Source: Chlorobiota bacterium (GTDB taxonomy: Bacteria > Bacteroidota > Ignavibacteria > Ignavibacteriales > Ignavibacteriaceae). Taken from it: a DNA stretch of 20,811 nt. The position numbers and the translations under genes were made by a program. The notes beneath the pieces are model-generated. The model was given only the letters and a program-made list of their open reading frames with translations. It did not search any database and was not told the DNA's origin. Where the stretch lies: contig RHKR01000004.1 in the NCBI GenBank assembly GCA_008363265.1, forward strand, positions 1-20,811, read 5' to 3'. Positions 6,102 through 13,774 of the stretch are shown in pieces (position 1 is the first letter of the stretch; each line of letters begins with the position of its first letter).

Positions 6102-7242
6102 TCAGGAGAACCTTTACAAGTTGCTCGCCCGTTGTTTTGGCGTTCCCGGAATAGTTTTCGAGAAGAAGAACCACGGTTCGAGTTTCAGGGATGTAACCTG
6201 TCCAAGCGGCGAAACCAGGGAAAGCACCGTGATTGTAAAAATATCCGGTTTTCCCTGAACCTGCAGGGTACCAGCCGAGAAGGAAAGAAGGGCTGTTCGG
6301 TTTATACTGCGTAAGATAGTTGTAATATTCATCGTTCCGGAAGAAAAGGTAACGATACCACTTGGTCAGAGCTTCCGCCGAGGTCCATAGCCCACCGGAT
6401 CCTTTACGGTTCTCGAAAATTGCAGTGGCCCCCTTGCTTACCGGGATGTATTTGCTGATCACCGACTGGTAACCGACGGCAGAAGGGGCATCAATTTTAG
6501 ACATTTCGGAATTCTGGTATACATTTGCAGTGCCGGCAGCCCCAAACAACTTCTCACGGACGTACTGCTCATACTTCAGTCCGCTGATATTTTCCACTAT
6601 GCTTGCAAGGATGATGTAGTTGATGTTAACGTAATCATACCTGGTGCCGGGGGTGAACTTCAACTTGGGGTTACCCGTCACATAAGCAGATATTATTTCG
6701 TTATTATCGGGGCCTTTACCTGCCAGGGCGGTTGGTATTTTAAGTTCAGTAAAATCCGGAAGTCCTGAGGTTTGATCGAGCAGGTCCTTGATCCTGATGT
6801 TGCCGTAGGGGAATTTCTGCTTCAGATGCTTTGAAACAGGATCAGAAAGAGACAATTTATTCTCTTTTACCAGATCAATAATCGCACGGGCAGTGATGTG
6901 TTTGGTTACTGAAGCGATCTGAAAGAGGGTTGAGGTGTCATTCCTGAGTTCTTTTCCACTGTCGGCGAAGCCTTCACTGAAGGAGAAATACTCCCCCTTT
7001 GAATTGAAGATAACCGCGTTGCCATGGAAATTGCCACTTTTAAGTTTCTCTTCAAATTTCTTCTGAAGTTCAGGGCTGAATGTGCCGTTCAGGGGCGGAA
7101 GTGTCGCGGAGGGGAGGGATGTATCCCCGTCCGGCTTTTGCGCCACTTCCTGCTTTGAACTTGCGTTACAGGAAGTAAACAGGCAAAAGATAAACAGCAG
7201 CCCGACGGACCTGATCAGACCGCGGTAAAATGATGTCGGCAT
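6091..7242 (-). CDS. Class C beta-lactamase/serine hydrolase lipoprotein
   Basis: This 383-residue protein belongs to the penicillin-binding/class C beta-lactamase fold (serine hydrolases acting on beta-lactams, D-amino-acid peptides or esters). Numbered from ATG 7242: lipobox LFTSC with Cys25, so a lipoprotein; SVTK with nucleophile Ser111 and Lys114; the YVN motif at 204-206; and a HGA motif at 338-340 in place of KTG/HxG. TSGLPDF at 158-164 is also typical. ATG 7242 is preferred over the in-frame TTG 7251; neither has a good Shine-Dalgarno. Neighbours on both sides are peptidoglycan-related, so a DD-peptidase or muropeptide role is more likely than antibiotic resistance, but the substrate is not predictable. 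It starts 18 bases after the YARHG protein stop and overlaps the next M15 gene. Confidence 0.85.
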   Translation of the reverse strand: MPTSFYRGLIRSVGLLFIFCLFTSCNASSKQEVAQKPDGDTSLPSATLPPLNGTFSPELQKKFEEKLKSGNFHGNAVIFNSKGEYFSFSEGFADSGKELRNDTSTLFQIASVTKHITARAIIDLVKENKLSLSDPVSKHLKQKFPYGNIRIKDLLDQTSGLPDFTELKIPTALAGKGPDNNEIISAYVTGNPKLKFTPGTRYDYVNINYIILASIVENISGLKYEQYVREKLFGAAGTANVYQNSEMSKIDAPSAVGYQSVISKYIPVSKGATAIFENRKGSGGLWTSAEALTKWYRYLFFRNDEYYNYLTQYKPNSPSFLLGWYPAGSGKTGYFYNHGAFPGFAAWTGYIPETRTVVLLLENYSGNAKTTGEQLVKVLLNDK

Positions 7243-7260
7243 ATCGTGCAATCGATTGGT

Positions 7261-7854
7261 TTATGGTACGTATGTATTACTTCCCCTGATGTTGTTCATG
7301 TCAAATTTTGGGGTGTGTTTGGTCAGGAATTCCACATTTGCCCTCTCCACCGGGGTCAGCAAATGGCTTACATCACTATACCTGGGTACATACCACGGTT
7401 GGGAGTTGAAGTAGTCACGGAGTTCCCAGCTTAGTTTAAAAATATAGCCGTAGCGGGCAAATATCTCATTTCTCATAACGAGTACATCCCAAACGTGCAT
7501 TCCTGAGATGTCGCTGTATCTCAGGTAACGTGTGCTGGCCTGAGGATAGACTCCGGGAAGGAGCCCTTGCTCACCGGGTGCCGGTTTAGAGTTTCCTGTT
7601 GAGGGAGGGGGAGCAGCAGTCGGGGTGTTTTCACTGTATCCCGGTGTACGTTGTTCCTGAGTCGGGGGGTTTTGCTGTGTGTCGGCTGTTTTCGGTTTGG
7701 GATCAGAAGTTACTCCTGCAGAGTCTTTACCACCGGTTTGTATCAATATCACCGTAACTGTCAGAAGCAGAACGATTATGATCCCCATCAGGATCATTAA
7801 AATATTGTTTTTAGATCCGGATTTTTTTCTCAAAGGGATCTTGGTGTCTGACAT
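7261..7854 (-). CDS. Membrane-anchored YARHG-domain protein (copy 2)
   Basis: The 197-residue protein has a short basic N-terminus, one transmembrane segment at about 18-38 (ILMILMGIIIVLLLTVTVIL), a Pro/Thr/Gln-rich linker to about residue 97, and a C-terminal YARHG domain at about 103-180. The domain shows the family signature in the form VMRNEIFARYGYIF (126-139), preceded by YPQASTRYL and followed by YFNSQPWYVPRYSDV and LLTPVERANVEFL. In many YARHG proteins the motif is YARHG; both copies here read FARYG. The topology predicts the domain outside the cytoplasm. A GAGG Shine-Dalgarno precedes ATG 7854. YARHG domains are of unknown function, often found with peptidoglycan-related proteins. It is paralogous to 8977-9513, each lying just upstream of an envelope hydrolase. 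Confidence 0.85.
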   Translation of the reverse strand: MSDTKIPLRKKSGSKNNILMILMGIIIVLLLTVTVILIQTGGKDSAGVTSDPKPKTADTQQNPPTQEQRTPGYSENTPTAAPPPSTGNSKPAPGEQGLLPGVYPQASTRYLRYSDISGMHVWDVLVMRNEIFARYGYIFKLSWELRDYFNSQPWYVPRYSDVSHLLTPVERANVEFLTKHTPKFDMNNIRGSNTYVP

Positions 7855-7952
7855 TTCAACCTCTTCTTTTTTCTAAAGAATATCTAAAGGAAATATACTA
7901 ACAAATTCCATTTAAGGCAAATTCACACTGAAGACGGCTTTCAACCGCGGCA

Positions 7953-8894
7953 TCATTTCTTCTTCAGCGGATTTTTTTTTTGATCCGTTACTATCGCTGT
8001 CTTCCCTTTTTTATTTTGAAGTGCCGCGATTATCAATTCGGGCCTGTACTCAAAATGCATTGTGTCATAATGATACCATCTTCCGCCCCATATCCACCCG
8101 TTACGTTCGAATATCTCGACAATTTCAAAAGGGATTGAGTTTTCGAACTTATAAAGTCCGGATTTGTCAGGCCGTCTGTATCTCCAGTAGTTTGAATGGC
8201 TGACATTGATATCGATCGATATCCCGAAACTGTGGGCACTCAATCTTTTGGTTCCCGCGATTGGTCTCCAGACGAATGTGCCCGCCGGGTTTATAAGATA
8301 TTTCATGAATTTGGAGGGTAACTTATCGAGCTCATCCGATATTTTCTGTAAGGAGGCAGCCGCACCGTTTTCCCCGTTGACGCTTACAATCATGTTAACA
8401 TTCTTTCTCAGCCAGACCACCTGCTGCAGTCTTCGGCTCACCTCGTGCTCATTTGCCCCATAAACCTTTTTCAGGAAATCCGTATTTCTTCCCCGGCCAG
8501 GGTCGTGGTTTTTAGCAGGAGGTGTTACAGGGGCAAGGTAGGGGTAGTCAACGTCCAGCATCTGAGCGGGAGAGATTTTATTAAGGTACTCTTCATACCC
8601 GGTCTTCGAGAGTTTCGAGAGATCGGTCTTCGTTTCTTTGCTCTTCGAGAGGGGCATTATGGTTTTATCCTTCCAGTAGATCGTTCCATTTGCTATGGAA
8701 TCTATGTGGTCAGGATACGCCAAAAGGAAGGGGTGCTTCTCTGAGTTTACAACAGAATCCGCTGATGGATCTGCCACAGAGGGTTTATCCTCTTTTTTCA
8801 CTGTGGCAGGTTCTTCTTTTTGCTGTTCAACTTTCCCGCATGAAGCAAACAGCAGGATAAAGACGCTGAAAAACGGCAATTTTAGCCTTCCCAT
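7953..8894 (-). CDS. M15-family metallopeptidase, lipoprotein paralogue
   Basis: Starting at ATG 8894 (313 residues), the protein has a lipoprotein signal peptide with lipobox LFASC, Cys19 being the lipidated residue; an in-frame TTG at 8942 would add 16 residues without a sensible signal. A charged linker (to about residue 52) precedes the enzyme. Zinc ligands: His221 and Asp228 in SAHSFGISID, which keeps the motif Gly, and His280 in DTMHFEYRPE. The core is nearly identical to the M15 protein at 5220-6101 from IDSIANG to the C-terminal HFEYRPE, while N-termini and the final tail (Lys-rich, PLKKK) differ. Likely a peptidoglycan carboxypeptidase or L,D-endopeptidase anchored in a membrane. It lies between the two YARHG genes. 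Confidence 0.85.
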   Translation of the reverse strand: MGRLKLPFFSVFILLFASCGKVEQQKEEPATVKKEDKPSVADPSADSVVNSEKHPFLLAYPDHIDSIANGTIYWKDKTIMPLSKSKETKTDLSKLSKTGYEEYLNKISPAQMLDVDYPYLAPVTPPAKNHDPGRGRNTDFLKKVYGANEHEVSRRLQQVVWLRKNVNMIVSVNGENGAAASLQKISDELDKLPSKFMKYLINPAGTFVWRPIAGTKRLSAHSFGISIDINVSHSNYWRYRRPDKSGLYKFENSIPFEIVEIFERNGWIWGGRWYHYDTMHFEYRPELIIAALQNKKGKTAIVTDQKKNPLKKK

Positions 8895-8976
8895 ACAAGT
8901 CGCATTATATATCGGGCGTATAGGTTTTGGATTGCATGGCAATCATCCGGTCAGGTACTGAGAACACTGCTGTGAA

Positions 8977-9513
8977 CTATTTTGGTTCGTTGTTTTTGAT
9001 GAAGTTCACATTACGCTTTTCATATTGATTCAGCATATGATCCACGTTGTAATATTTTGGGACGTACCATGACTGAGATTCAAAATAGTTTTTAATATCC
9101 TTGTTTCTTTTGAATATGTAACCGTAACGGGCAAAAACTTCATTCCTCATCACTTGCAGTTCCCATGCACTCTTCCCGGCAAGGTCATCCATGTCAAGAT
9201 ATCTTGTGCTGGCCTGAGGGTAAATTCCCGGTAGAATTCCCCGTTCCATGGGAGTTAATCTCTCGTTGGAGGTGTTGCCGTCGCCATTTGGTGTATCCTG
9301 CCGGGGGGCAGGCTGTGTGGATGTCGGCGTTTGTTGTGATACAGTATCTTTTCCTACGGTTTCATTGCCTGCATTCGGATTATCATTAGCATTGTTTTTC
9401 AGGATCAACACAATGACCGTTAGAAGGAGAACCACAATTACGCCCAGAAACACCATCAGGGTGGTTGTCCTCGAATTGCTGCTCTTACCGGATGAAAAGC
9501 TGTCCTGTGCCAT
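8977..9513 (-). CDS. Membrane-anchored YARHG-domain protein (copy 1)
   Basis: The 178-residue protein begins at ATG 9513. It has one transmembrane segment at about 18-38 (TLMVFLGVIVVLLLTVIVLI), an Asn/Thr/Gln/Pro-rich linker to about residue 90, and a YARHG domain at about 93-172, with VMRNEVFARYGYIF at 121-134 and YFESQSWYVPKYYNV. It is strongly similar to 7261-7854 in the TM segment (VVLLLTV), in GxYPQASTRYL and in the YARHG core; the linkers have diverged. It is the first gene of the minus-strand cluster and is divergent from etfB. Function is unknown; a sensing or binding domain partnered with the adjacent M15 peptidase is inference from the duplicated gene order. Confidence 0.85.
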   Translation of the reverse strand: MAQDSFSSGKSSNSRTTTLMVFLGVIVVLLLTVIVLILKNNANDNPNAGNETVGKDTVSQQTPTSTQPAPRQDTPNGDGNTSNERLTPMERGILPGIYPQASTRYLDMDDLAGKSAWELQVMRNEVFARYGYIFKRNKDIKNYFESQSWYVPKYYNVDHMLNQYEKRNVNFIKNNEPK

Positions 9514-9524
9514 TTTACACTCTT

Positions 9525-9536
9525 AATCAATTGATT
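9525..9536. promoter_or_regulatory. AT-rich 12-base palindrome upstream of the YARHG/M15 cluster
   Basis: AATCAATTGATT is a perfect 12-base palindrome about 11 bases upstream of the first cluster gene (ATG 9513, minus strand). Its place between start codon and likely promoter would suit an operator, but short AT-rich palindromes arise by chance. Confidence 0.25.
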
Positions 9537-9680
9537 GAATATATACATGAAATTTACTAATAATTCGGAAACCATTATAATTTTTTTTGCCGCCCGCCTC
9601 TCTCTTTCAAAAAACCTTTTTGAGAAATATTCAGAAAACCTTATTTTTAATAATGAATATTTTTATAATATGGAGAGACC

Positions 9681-10568
9681 GTGTTCAGATCGATCGTGCT
9701 GGTAAAGCAGGTTCCCGACACTGCCAATATTTCGGGTAGTGTGATGAAAGAGGACGGAACGGTTAACCGTTCGAAGCTCCCGGCTATTTTCAATAATGAA
9801 GACCGTGTGGCACTCGAGTTCGCCCTGCGGATAAAAGACAAATTCGGCGGAACGGTTACCGCCATTACCATGGGACCCCAGCGGGCTTCCGACATCCTTC
9901 GCGAGTGCCTCTACATGGGTGCCGATTCGGTTTACCTGATCAGCGACAGGAAGTTCGCGGGTGCGGATACCCTCGCAACTTCTTATGTCCTTTCAGAGGC
10001 GATAAAGAAGATCGGGAATTACGATCTGATCTTCGCAGGCCGTCAGGCGATCGATGGTGACACCGCGCAGGTGGGTCCGCAAACAGCCGAAAAGCTTAAC
10101 CTCCCGCAGGTGACGTATGTGGAAGAGATACTCGATATCGATGAAACCCACGCGAAGATCAGAAGAAAGATCGACGGCGGTTTCGAAGTGGTGCGGGCTA
10201 AACTTCCCGTTCTTCTCACAGTTCTTAAAGATGCAGCCGAGGCACGACCATTCAGTGCCAAGCGCGTGATGGCGTACAAAGGCGCGAAGTCGCTGATGGA
10301 CCTCGAGAAAATGACCGAAGGGAACAGCCTCCTTTATACCGACAAGCTGCAGCACGAATACGAAGAAAGAAACCTCTTCATTCCGACCCTCACAATGGAT
10401 GAGCTCGGGCTCGACCCCGACCGCTGCGGAATAAAGGGTTCGCCGACCAAAGTTCACAAGGTTGATTCAGTAGTCCTCGGCGGCGGAAACCACATCAAGG
10501 TTGAACCGACCCGTGAAGGGATCGAGAAACTTATCGACCAACTTTTAGCCGATCACATTTTTGGATGA
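9681..10568 (+). CDS. etfB: Electron transfer flavoprotein beta subunit
   Basis: The 295-residue protein starts at GTG 9681 behind GGAGAG. The N-terminus FRSIVLVKQVPDT and the signature AGRQAIDGDTAQVGPQTAE (119-137) are typical of EtfB/FixA. A segment near the C-terminus with LGLDPDRCGIKGSPTKVHKV is of the type seen in EtfB proteins that pair with Bcd-like dehydrogenases. It forms a heterodimer with EtfA and passes electrons between acyl-CoA dehydrogenase and a membrane or soluble partner. QAIDGDTAQVGPQ rather than the mitochondrial-type QAIDDD hints that the beta site may hold FAD rather than AMP, as in bifurcating ETFs; that is inference. It is the first gene of an operon with etfA (ATG five bases after the stop) and the dehydrogenase. 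Confidence 0.93.
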   Translation: MFRSIVLVKQVPDTANISGSVMKEDGTVNRSKLPAIFNNEDRVALEFALRIKDKFGGTVTAITMGPQRASDILRECLYMGADSVYLISDRKFAGADTLATSYVLSEAIKKIGNYDLIFAGRQAIDGDTAQVGPQTAEKLNLPQVTYVEEILDIDETHAKIRRKIDGGFEVVRAKLPVLLTVLKDAAEARPFSAKRVMAYKGAKSLMDLEKMTEGNSLLYTDKLQHEYEERNLFIPTLTMDELGLDPDRCGIKGSPTKVHKVDSVVLGGGNHIKVEPTREGIEKLIDQLLADHIFG

Positions 10569-10572
10569 CACG

Positions 10573-11589
10573 ATGAAAAAACAGAACGAAATTTGGGTAT
10601 TTATCGAGGTACGGAACGGCAAGCCCGCCGATGTCAGCCTCGAACTCGTATCGAAAGGGCACAAGCTCGCGGCGATCACCAATTCGGTGTTGAAATCGGT
10701 CGTGATCGGTGAAAATGTAAAGCACATCGCGGAAGAAACCTTCAATTACGGCGTTGATGAAGCGATCCTTGTTGAAGCCCCCGCGCTTAAATATTTCAGA
10801 ACACTCCCTTACTCCAGAATTCTTAATTCACTGATAATGGAGCGGCGGCCGAGGATAGTCCTTTTTGGCGCCACGGTCATCGGTCGCGATATCGCCCCCC
10901 GGGTTGCGTCGCACACCAAAAGCGGTTTGACCGCAGACTGCACTGATCTTCAGATATCCGATGTGAAGTATCTCAATCAGGAGTACAAAGAGCTCCTCCT
11001 TCAGATCCGTCCCGCTTTCGGTGGAAACATCATCGCCACGATCATCACTCCCGACACTGAGACCCAGATGGCAACGGTCCGCGAAGGTGTCATGGAGTCG
11101 CACAAGGTTGAGAAGCCAAAAGCCGTTAAGATCGAAGAAGTGGCGTTTACGCCATCACCCGATGACGACCTCGTTGAAGTGATCGAGCAGCATTATGAAG
11201 AAAGCAAGGTAAACCTTAAAGGAGCTCCTATAATCGTTTCGGGCGGTTACGGCCTCGGCACGAAGGAGAACTTCAGACTTGTTGAAGAGCTCGCTCACAC
11301 CCTCGGTGGTGAAGTGGCGGGAAGCCGCGCCGCGGTTGATGCCGGGTTCGTTACACAGGAGCGGCAGGTGGGTCAGACCGGTGTAACGGTAAGGCCGAAG
11401 CTTTACATTGCCGTCGGCATTTCAGGCGCGATCCAGCACCGCGCGGGAATGCAGGAAGCAAAGAAAATAATTGCGATAAACAGTGACCCCGATGCTCCGA
11501 TATTCGATGTGAGCCACTACGGAATAGTCGGCGATGCCACACAGGTGATCCCGAAGTTTATCGAAGTTTATAAAAGCAAGCTTAAATAG
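10573..11589 (+). CDS. etfA: Electron transfer flavoprotein alpha subunit
   Basis: ATG 10573 gives 338 residues; an in-frame TTG at 10561, overlapping the end of etfB, is less likely. The C-terminal FAD-binding domain is clear: [12 protein letters not shown] at about 223-234, [11 protein letters not shown] at 250-260, [12 protein letters not shown] at 265-276, [12 protein letters not shown] at 282-293, [11 protein letters not shown] at 301-311 and HYGIVGD at 315-321. The N-terminal Rossmann-like half (about 1-200) pairs with EtfB. It is cytoplasmic and hands electrons from the acyl-CoA dehydrogenase encoded next in the operon. The stop codon is followed by AGGAG, which serves the downstream start nine bases later. 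Confidence 0.94.
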   Translation: MKKQNEIWVFIEVRNGKPADVSLELVSKGHKLAAITNSVLKSVVIGENVKHIAEETFNYGVDEAILVEAPALKYFRTLPYSRILNSLIMERRPRIVLFGATVIGRDIAPRVASHTKSGLTADCTDLQISDVKYLNQEYKELLLQIRPAFGGNIIATIITPDTETQMATVREGVMESHKVEKPKAVKIEEVAFTPSPDDDLVEVIEQHYEESKVNLKGAPIIVSGGYGLGTKENFRLVEELAHTLGGEVAGSRAAVDAGFVTQERQVGQTGVTVRPKLYIAVGISGAIQHRAGMQEAKKIIAINSDPDAPIFDVSHYGIVGDATQVIPKFIEVYKSKLK

Positions 11590-11597
11590 GAGCGGCG

Positions 11598-13328
11598 ATG
11601 GCAAATTTTTTCACGGATAATACCGATATACAGTTCCACTTCAACAAATTCTTCACGGACGATGTAAAAGAGATCGTGAAGCTATTTGAGGACAACTACA
11701 AGGAAGCAGAGCTCTACAACTACGCTCCCGTTTCGTTCGAAGACGCGATGGATAACTACCGCTCTGTTCTCGAAGTGGTGGGCGACCTCGCCGCCAACTT
11801 CATCGAGCCAAGGGCGATGGGGGTTGATGAGCAGGGCGCGATCTTCAAAGACGGCAAGGTACACTACGCCGACGGCACAAAGAAAAACCTCGAGCAGCTT
11901 TCACAGGCCGACCTGATGGGGATGATACTCCCGAGGAAATATGGTGGATTGAACTTCCCCTTCTTTGTTTACATCATGTCGGTTGAAATGCTTTCCCGCG
12001 CGGATGCTTCACTCATGAACATCTTCGGTTTGCAGGACATCGCGGAAACGATCAAGAAATTCGGCAATGAAGAACTTTCAGATGAGTTCATCCCGAAATT
12101 CTCAACAGGTGAGTTCACCGGAGCAATGGCACTAACAGAACCCGATGCCGGCAGCGACCTTCAGGCAGTGAAACTTTCCGCCTACCAGAACGAAAAAGGT
12201 GAGTGGTTCCTCCGCGGAGTAAAACGCTTCATTACCAACGGTAACGGACAAGTGCTCCTCGTTCTCGCGAGAAGCGAGGCCGGTACAAGGGATGGCCGCG
12301 GTCTTTCACTCTTCGCCTGCTATGGCGACGAGACGGTAAAAGTCCGCCGTATCGAGCATAAACTCGGCATTCACGGTTCACCGACATGCGAACTCCAGTT
12401 CAATGATACCCCTGCAAAACTGGTTGGTACACGAAGAATGGGACTGATTAAATACGTTCTCGATCTTATGTTTCGTGCCCGTGCGGGAGTTTCCGCGCAG
12501 GCACTCGGCATCTCCCAGGCTGCCTATGAAGAGGCCCTTAAATATGCCAAAGAGAGGGAACAGTTCGGCAAGCCGATCATCAATCTGCCGGTAGTAACGA
12601 ACATGCTGATGGATATGCGGACGATGCTTGAGAGCAACCGCTCACTGATGTATGCCACCGCGATAACGGTTGATCTGAAAGAGAAGCTTGAAGAGGTGGT
12701 TGAACACCTCAAAAAGACGGGACAGCCCTGGACCGAGGCCAACGCCCGGGTGAAACACTACACAAGGATCGCCAACCTCCTTACCCCGATGACCAAGTAT
12801 GTTGTTACCGAGTCGGCCAACAAGATCACTTACGACTCACTTCAGATACATGGCGGTACGGGTTACATGCGTGAGTTCAAGGTTGAGCGACTTGCCCGTG
12901 ATGCAAGGATCACGAACATTTACGAGGGAACCTCGCAGCTTCAGATAGTCGCGGCCTCCTCAGGTGTGTACGCTGACGTGCTCGGTGACCACTTCGATAA
13001 AATGGAGGCGAAAACTTACGATGCGGGCCTTACCCGTCTGCAGAACTTCCTTAAAGAGATCAGGGAACTCTACCGCGATTGCGCGAAGTATATCGCTGAA
13101 AAGAAAGATCCCGTGTTCCAGGAAGTGGCGGCTAAAGACCTCGTTGAGCTTTACAGCTACATCTACACCGGATACCTCCTCCTCGAAGAGGCGGAGATGG
13201 ATTCACGCAAACGGTTTATTGCCAACAGATATGTAATTAACGCACTTTCCAACGCGAGAAGAAATGCGGAATCGATAAAAGACGAGCTCTTTGCCGATCT
13301 TTTACATTCACACGAAATTCTTGTTTAA
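11598..13328 (+). CDS. Acyl-CoA dehydrogenase, long form with C-terminal extension
   Basis: A 576-residue FAD flavoprotein that inserts the alpha-beta double bond into acyl-CoA. AGGAG at 11588-11592 gives ideal spacing to ATG 11598. Domains in order: a lead-in region (1-45) absent from short forms, N-terminal helical domain (about 46-175), beta domain with TEPDAGSD (180-187) and FITNG (211-215), C-terminal helical domain with REQFGKPI (320-327) and QIHGGTGYMREF (416-427), and IYEGTSQLQI (441-450) whose Glu443 is at the usual catalytic base position. The final ~110 residues form an extra helical region, as in the ~580-600 residue subgroup (DmdC/AcdA-like). Directly preceded by etfBA, so electrons go to that ETF. 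The acyl substrate cannot be told from sequence. Confidence 0.92.
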   Translation: MANFFTDNTDIQFHFNKFFTDDVKEIVKLFEDNYKEAELYNYAPVSFEDAMDNYRSVLEVVGDLAANFIEPRAMGVDEQGAIFKDGKVHYADGTKKNLEQLSQADLMGMILPRKYGGLNFPFFVYIMSVEMLSRADASLMNIFGLQDIAETIKKFGNEELSDEFIPKFSTGEFTGAMALTEPDAGSDLQAVKLSAYQNEKGEWFLRGVKRFITNGNGQVLLVLARSEAGTRDGRGLSLFACYGDETVKVRRIEHKLGIHGSPTCELQFNDTPAKLVGTRRMGLIKYVLDLMFRARAGVSAQALGISQAAYEEALKYAKEREQFGKPIINLPVVTNMLMDMRTMLESNRSLMYATAITVDLKEKLEEVVEHLKKTGQPWTEANARVKHYTRIANLLTPMTKYVVTESANKITYDSLQIHGGTGYMREFKVERLARDARITNIYEGTSQLQIVAASSGVYADVLGDHFDKMEAKTYDAGLTRLQNFLKEIRELYRDCAKYIAEKKDPVFQEVAAKDLVELYSYIYTGYLLLEEAEMDSRKRFIANRYVINALSNARRNAESIKDELFADLLHSHEILV

Positions 13329-13344
13329 TAATGGAGCTCAAAAA

Positions 13345-13554
13345 ATGGAAAAACAGAGAAACTACTTCAAGATCTACGACGATGAAGGCATCAAAAGCTA
13401 CTTCAAAACAAATCTGTCCTATGAAGAGATCGAAAAACTGAAAAAAGATTTCGAGGAGAACCACTCGGAATACTACAACAACGATTTCATCAAGTTCCTG
13501 AAGGAGAAAGATTCCTCAACAGAAGAGATCGAAGTTCAGGCCATTTACTATTGA
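13345..13554 (+). CDS. Small charged protein of unknown function, last gene of etf/acyl-CoA dehydrogenase operon
   Basis: ATG 13345, behind GGAG at 13333-13336, gives 69 residues; the open frame reaches back into the dehydrogenase gene but the internal ATG with a ribosome site is preferred. The sequence is very acidic and Lys/Tyr-rich (YFKIYDDEGIKSYF at 7-20; a long helix SYEEIEKLKKDFEENHSEYY at 25-44). There is no signal peptide or membrane segment, so it is cytoplasmic. The gap to the dehydrogenase stop is 16 bases, so it is very likely cotranscribed. No known family recognised. A small partner or assembly protein for the dehydrogenase or ETF is a guess based only on position. Confidence 0.75.
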   Translation: MEKQRNYFKIYDDEGIKSYFKTNLSYEEIEKLKKDFEENHSEYYNNDFIKFLKEKDSSTEEIEVQAIYY

Positions 13555-13558
13555 GAAA

Positions 13559-13735
13559 TTAAGAACATAAGAACTAAAGAACTAAAGTACGCCGCAGCGT
13601 ATTAAGAAATTCGCTGGTTTTTACTGCGGCGTACATGAGTTCTTAATGCGCCGCGGCGCACATAAGTTCATAGGTTCTTAAGTTCATAGGTTCCTAGGTT
13701 CCTAAGTACCTAAGTTCCTAAGTTCCTAAGTTCTT
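13559..13735. repeat. Inverted pair of 8-base tandem arrays with a central cruciform
   Basis: Left: four octamers in the TTAAGAAC/ATAAGAAC/TAAAGAAC/TAAAGTAC series (13559-13590). Centre: TACGCCGCAG at 13588-13597 pairs exactly with CTGCGGCGTA at 13624-13633, a 10-bp stem with a 26-base loop, then TGCGCCGCGGCGCA, a perfect palindrome, at 13647-13660. Right: nine octamers of AAGTTCCT type (13664-13735: aagttcat, aggttctt, aagttcat, aggttcct, aggttcct, aagtacct, aagttcct, aagttcct, aagttctt), the reverse complement of the left series. The element fills the space between the acyl-CoA operon and the PLP enzyme gene. Confidence 0.85.
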
Positions 13736-13774
13736 ATATTAAGGTTTGTTTTTGAATAATTTTGGAAGATACAT

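Noticed and set aside
6091..7242. Calling the serine hydrolase an antibiotic-resistance beta-lactamase
   Set aside because: The fold is shared by many DD-peptidases and esterases; HGA replaces the KTG-type motif and the neighbours are envelope genes, so resistance is not supported.
9664..9669. TATAAT before etfB as a -10 box
   Set aside because: Only 11 bases from the GTG start and overlapping the Shine-Dalgarno approach; no matching -35 at proper spacing.
13664..13735. Regularly spaced repeats that could suggest a CRISPR array
   Set aside because: The unit is only 8 bases with no unique spacers between copies; it is a simple tandem repeat.
13757..13764. TAATTTTG box upstream of the PLP enzyme as a promoter
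   Set aside because: It lies 10 bases from the ATG, leaving almost no leader and overlapping the ribosome site; probably chance in AT-rich DNA.
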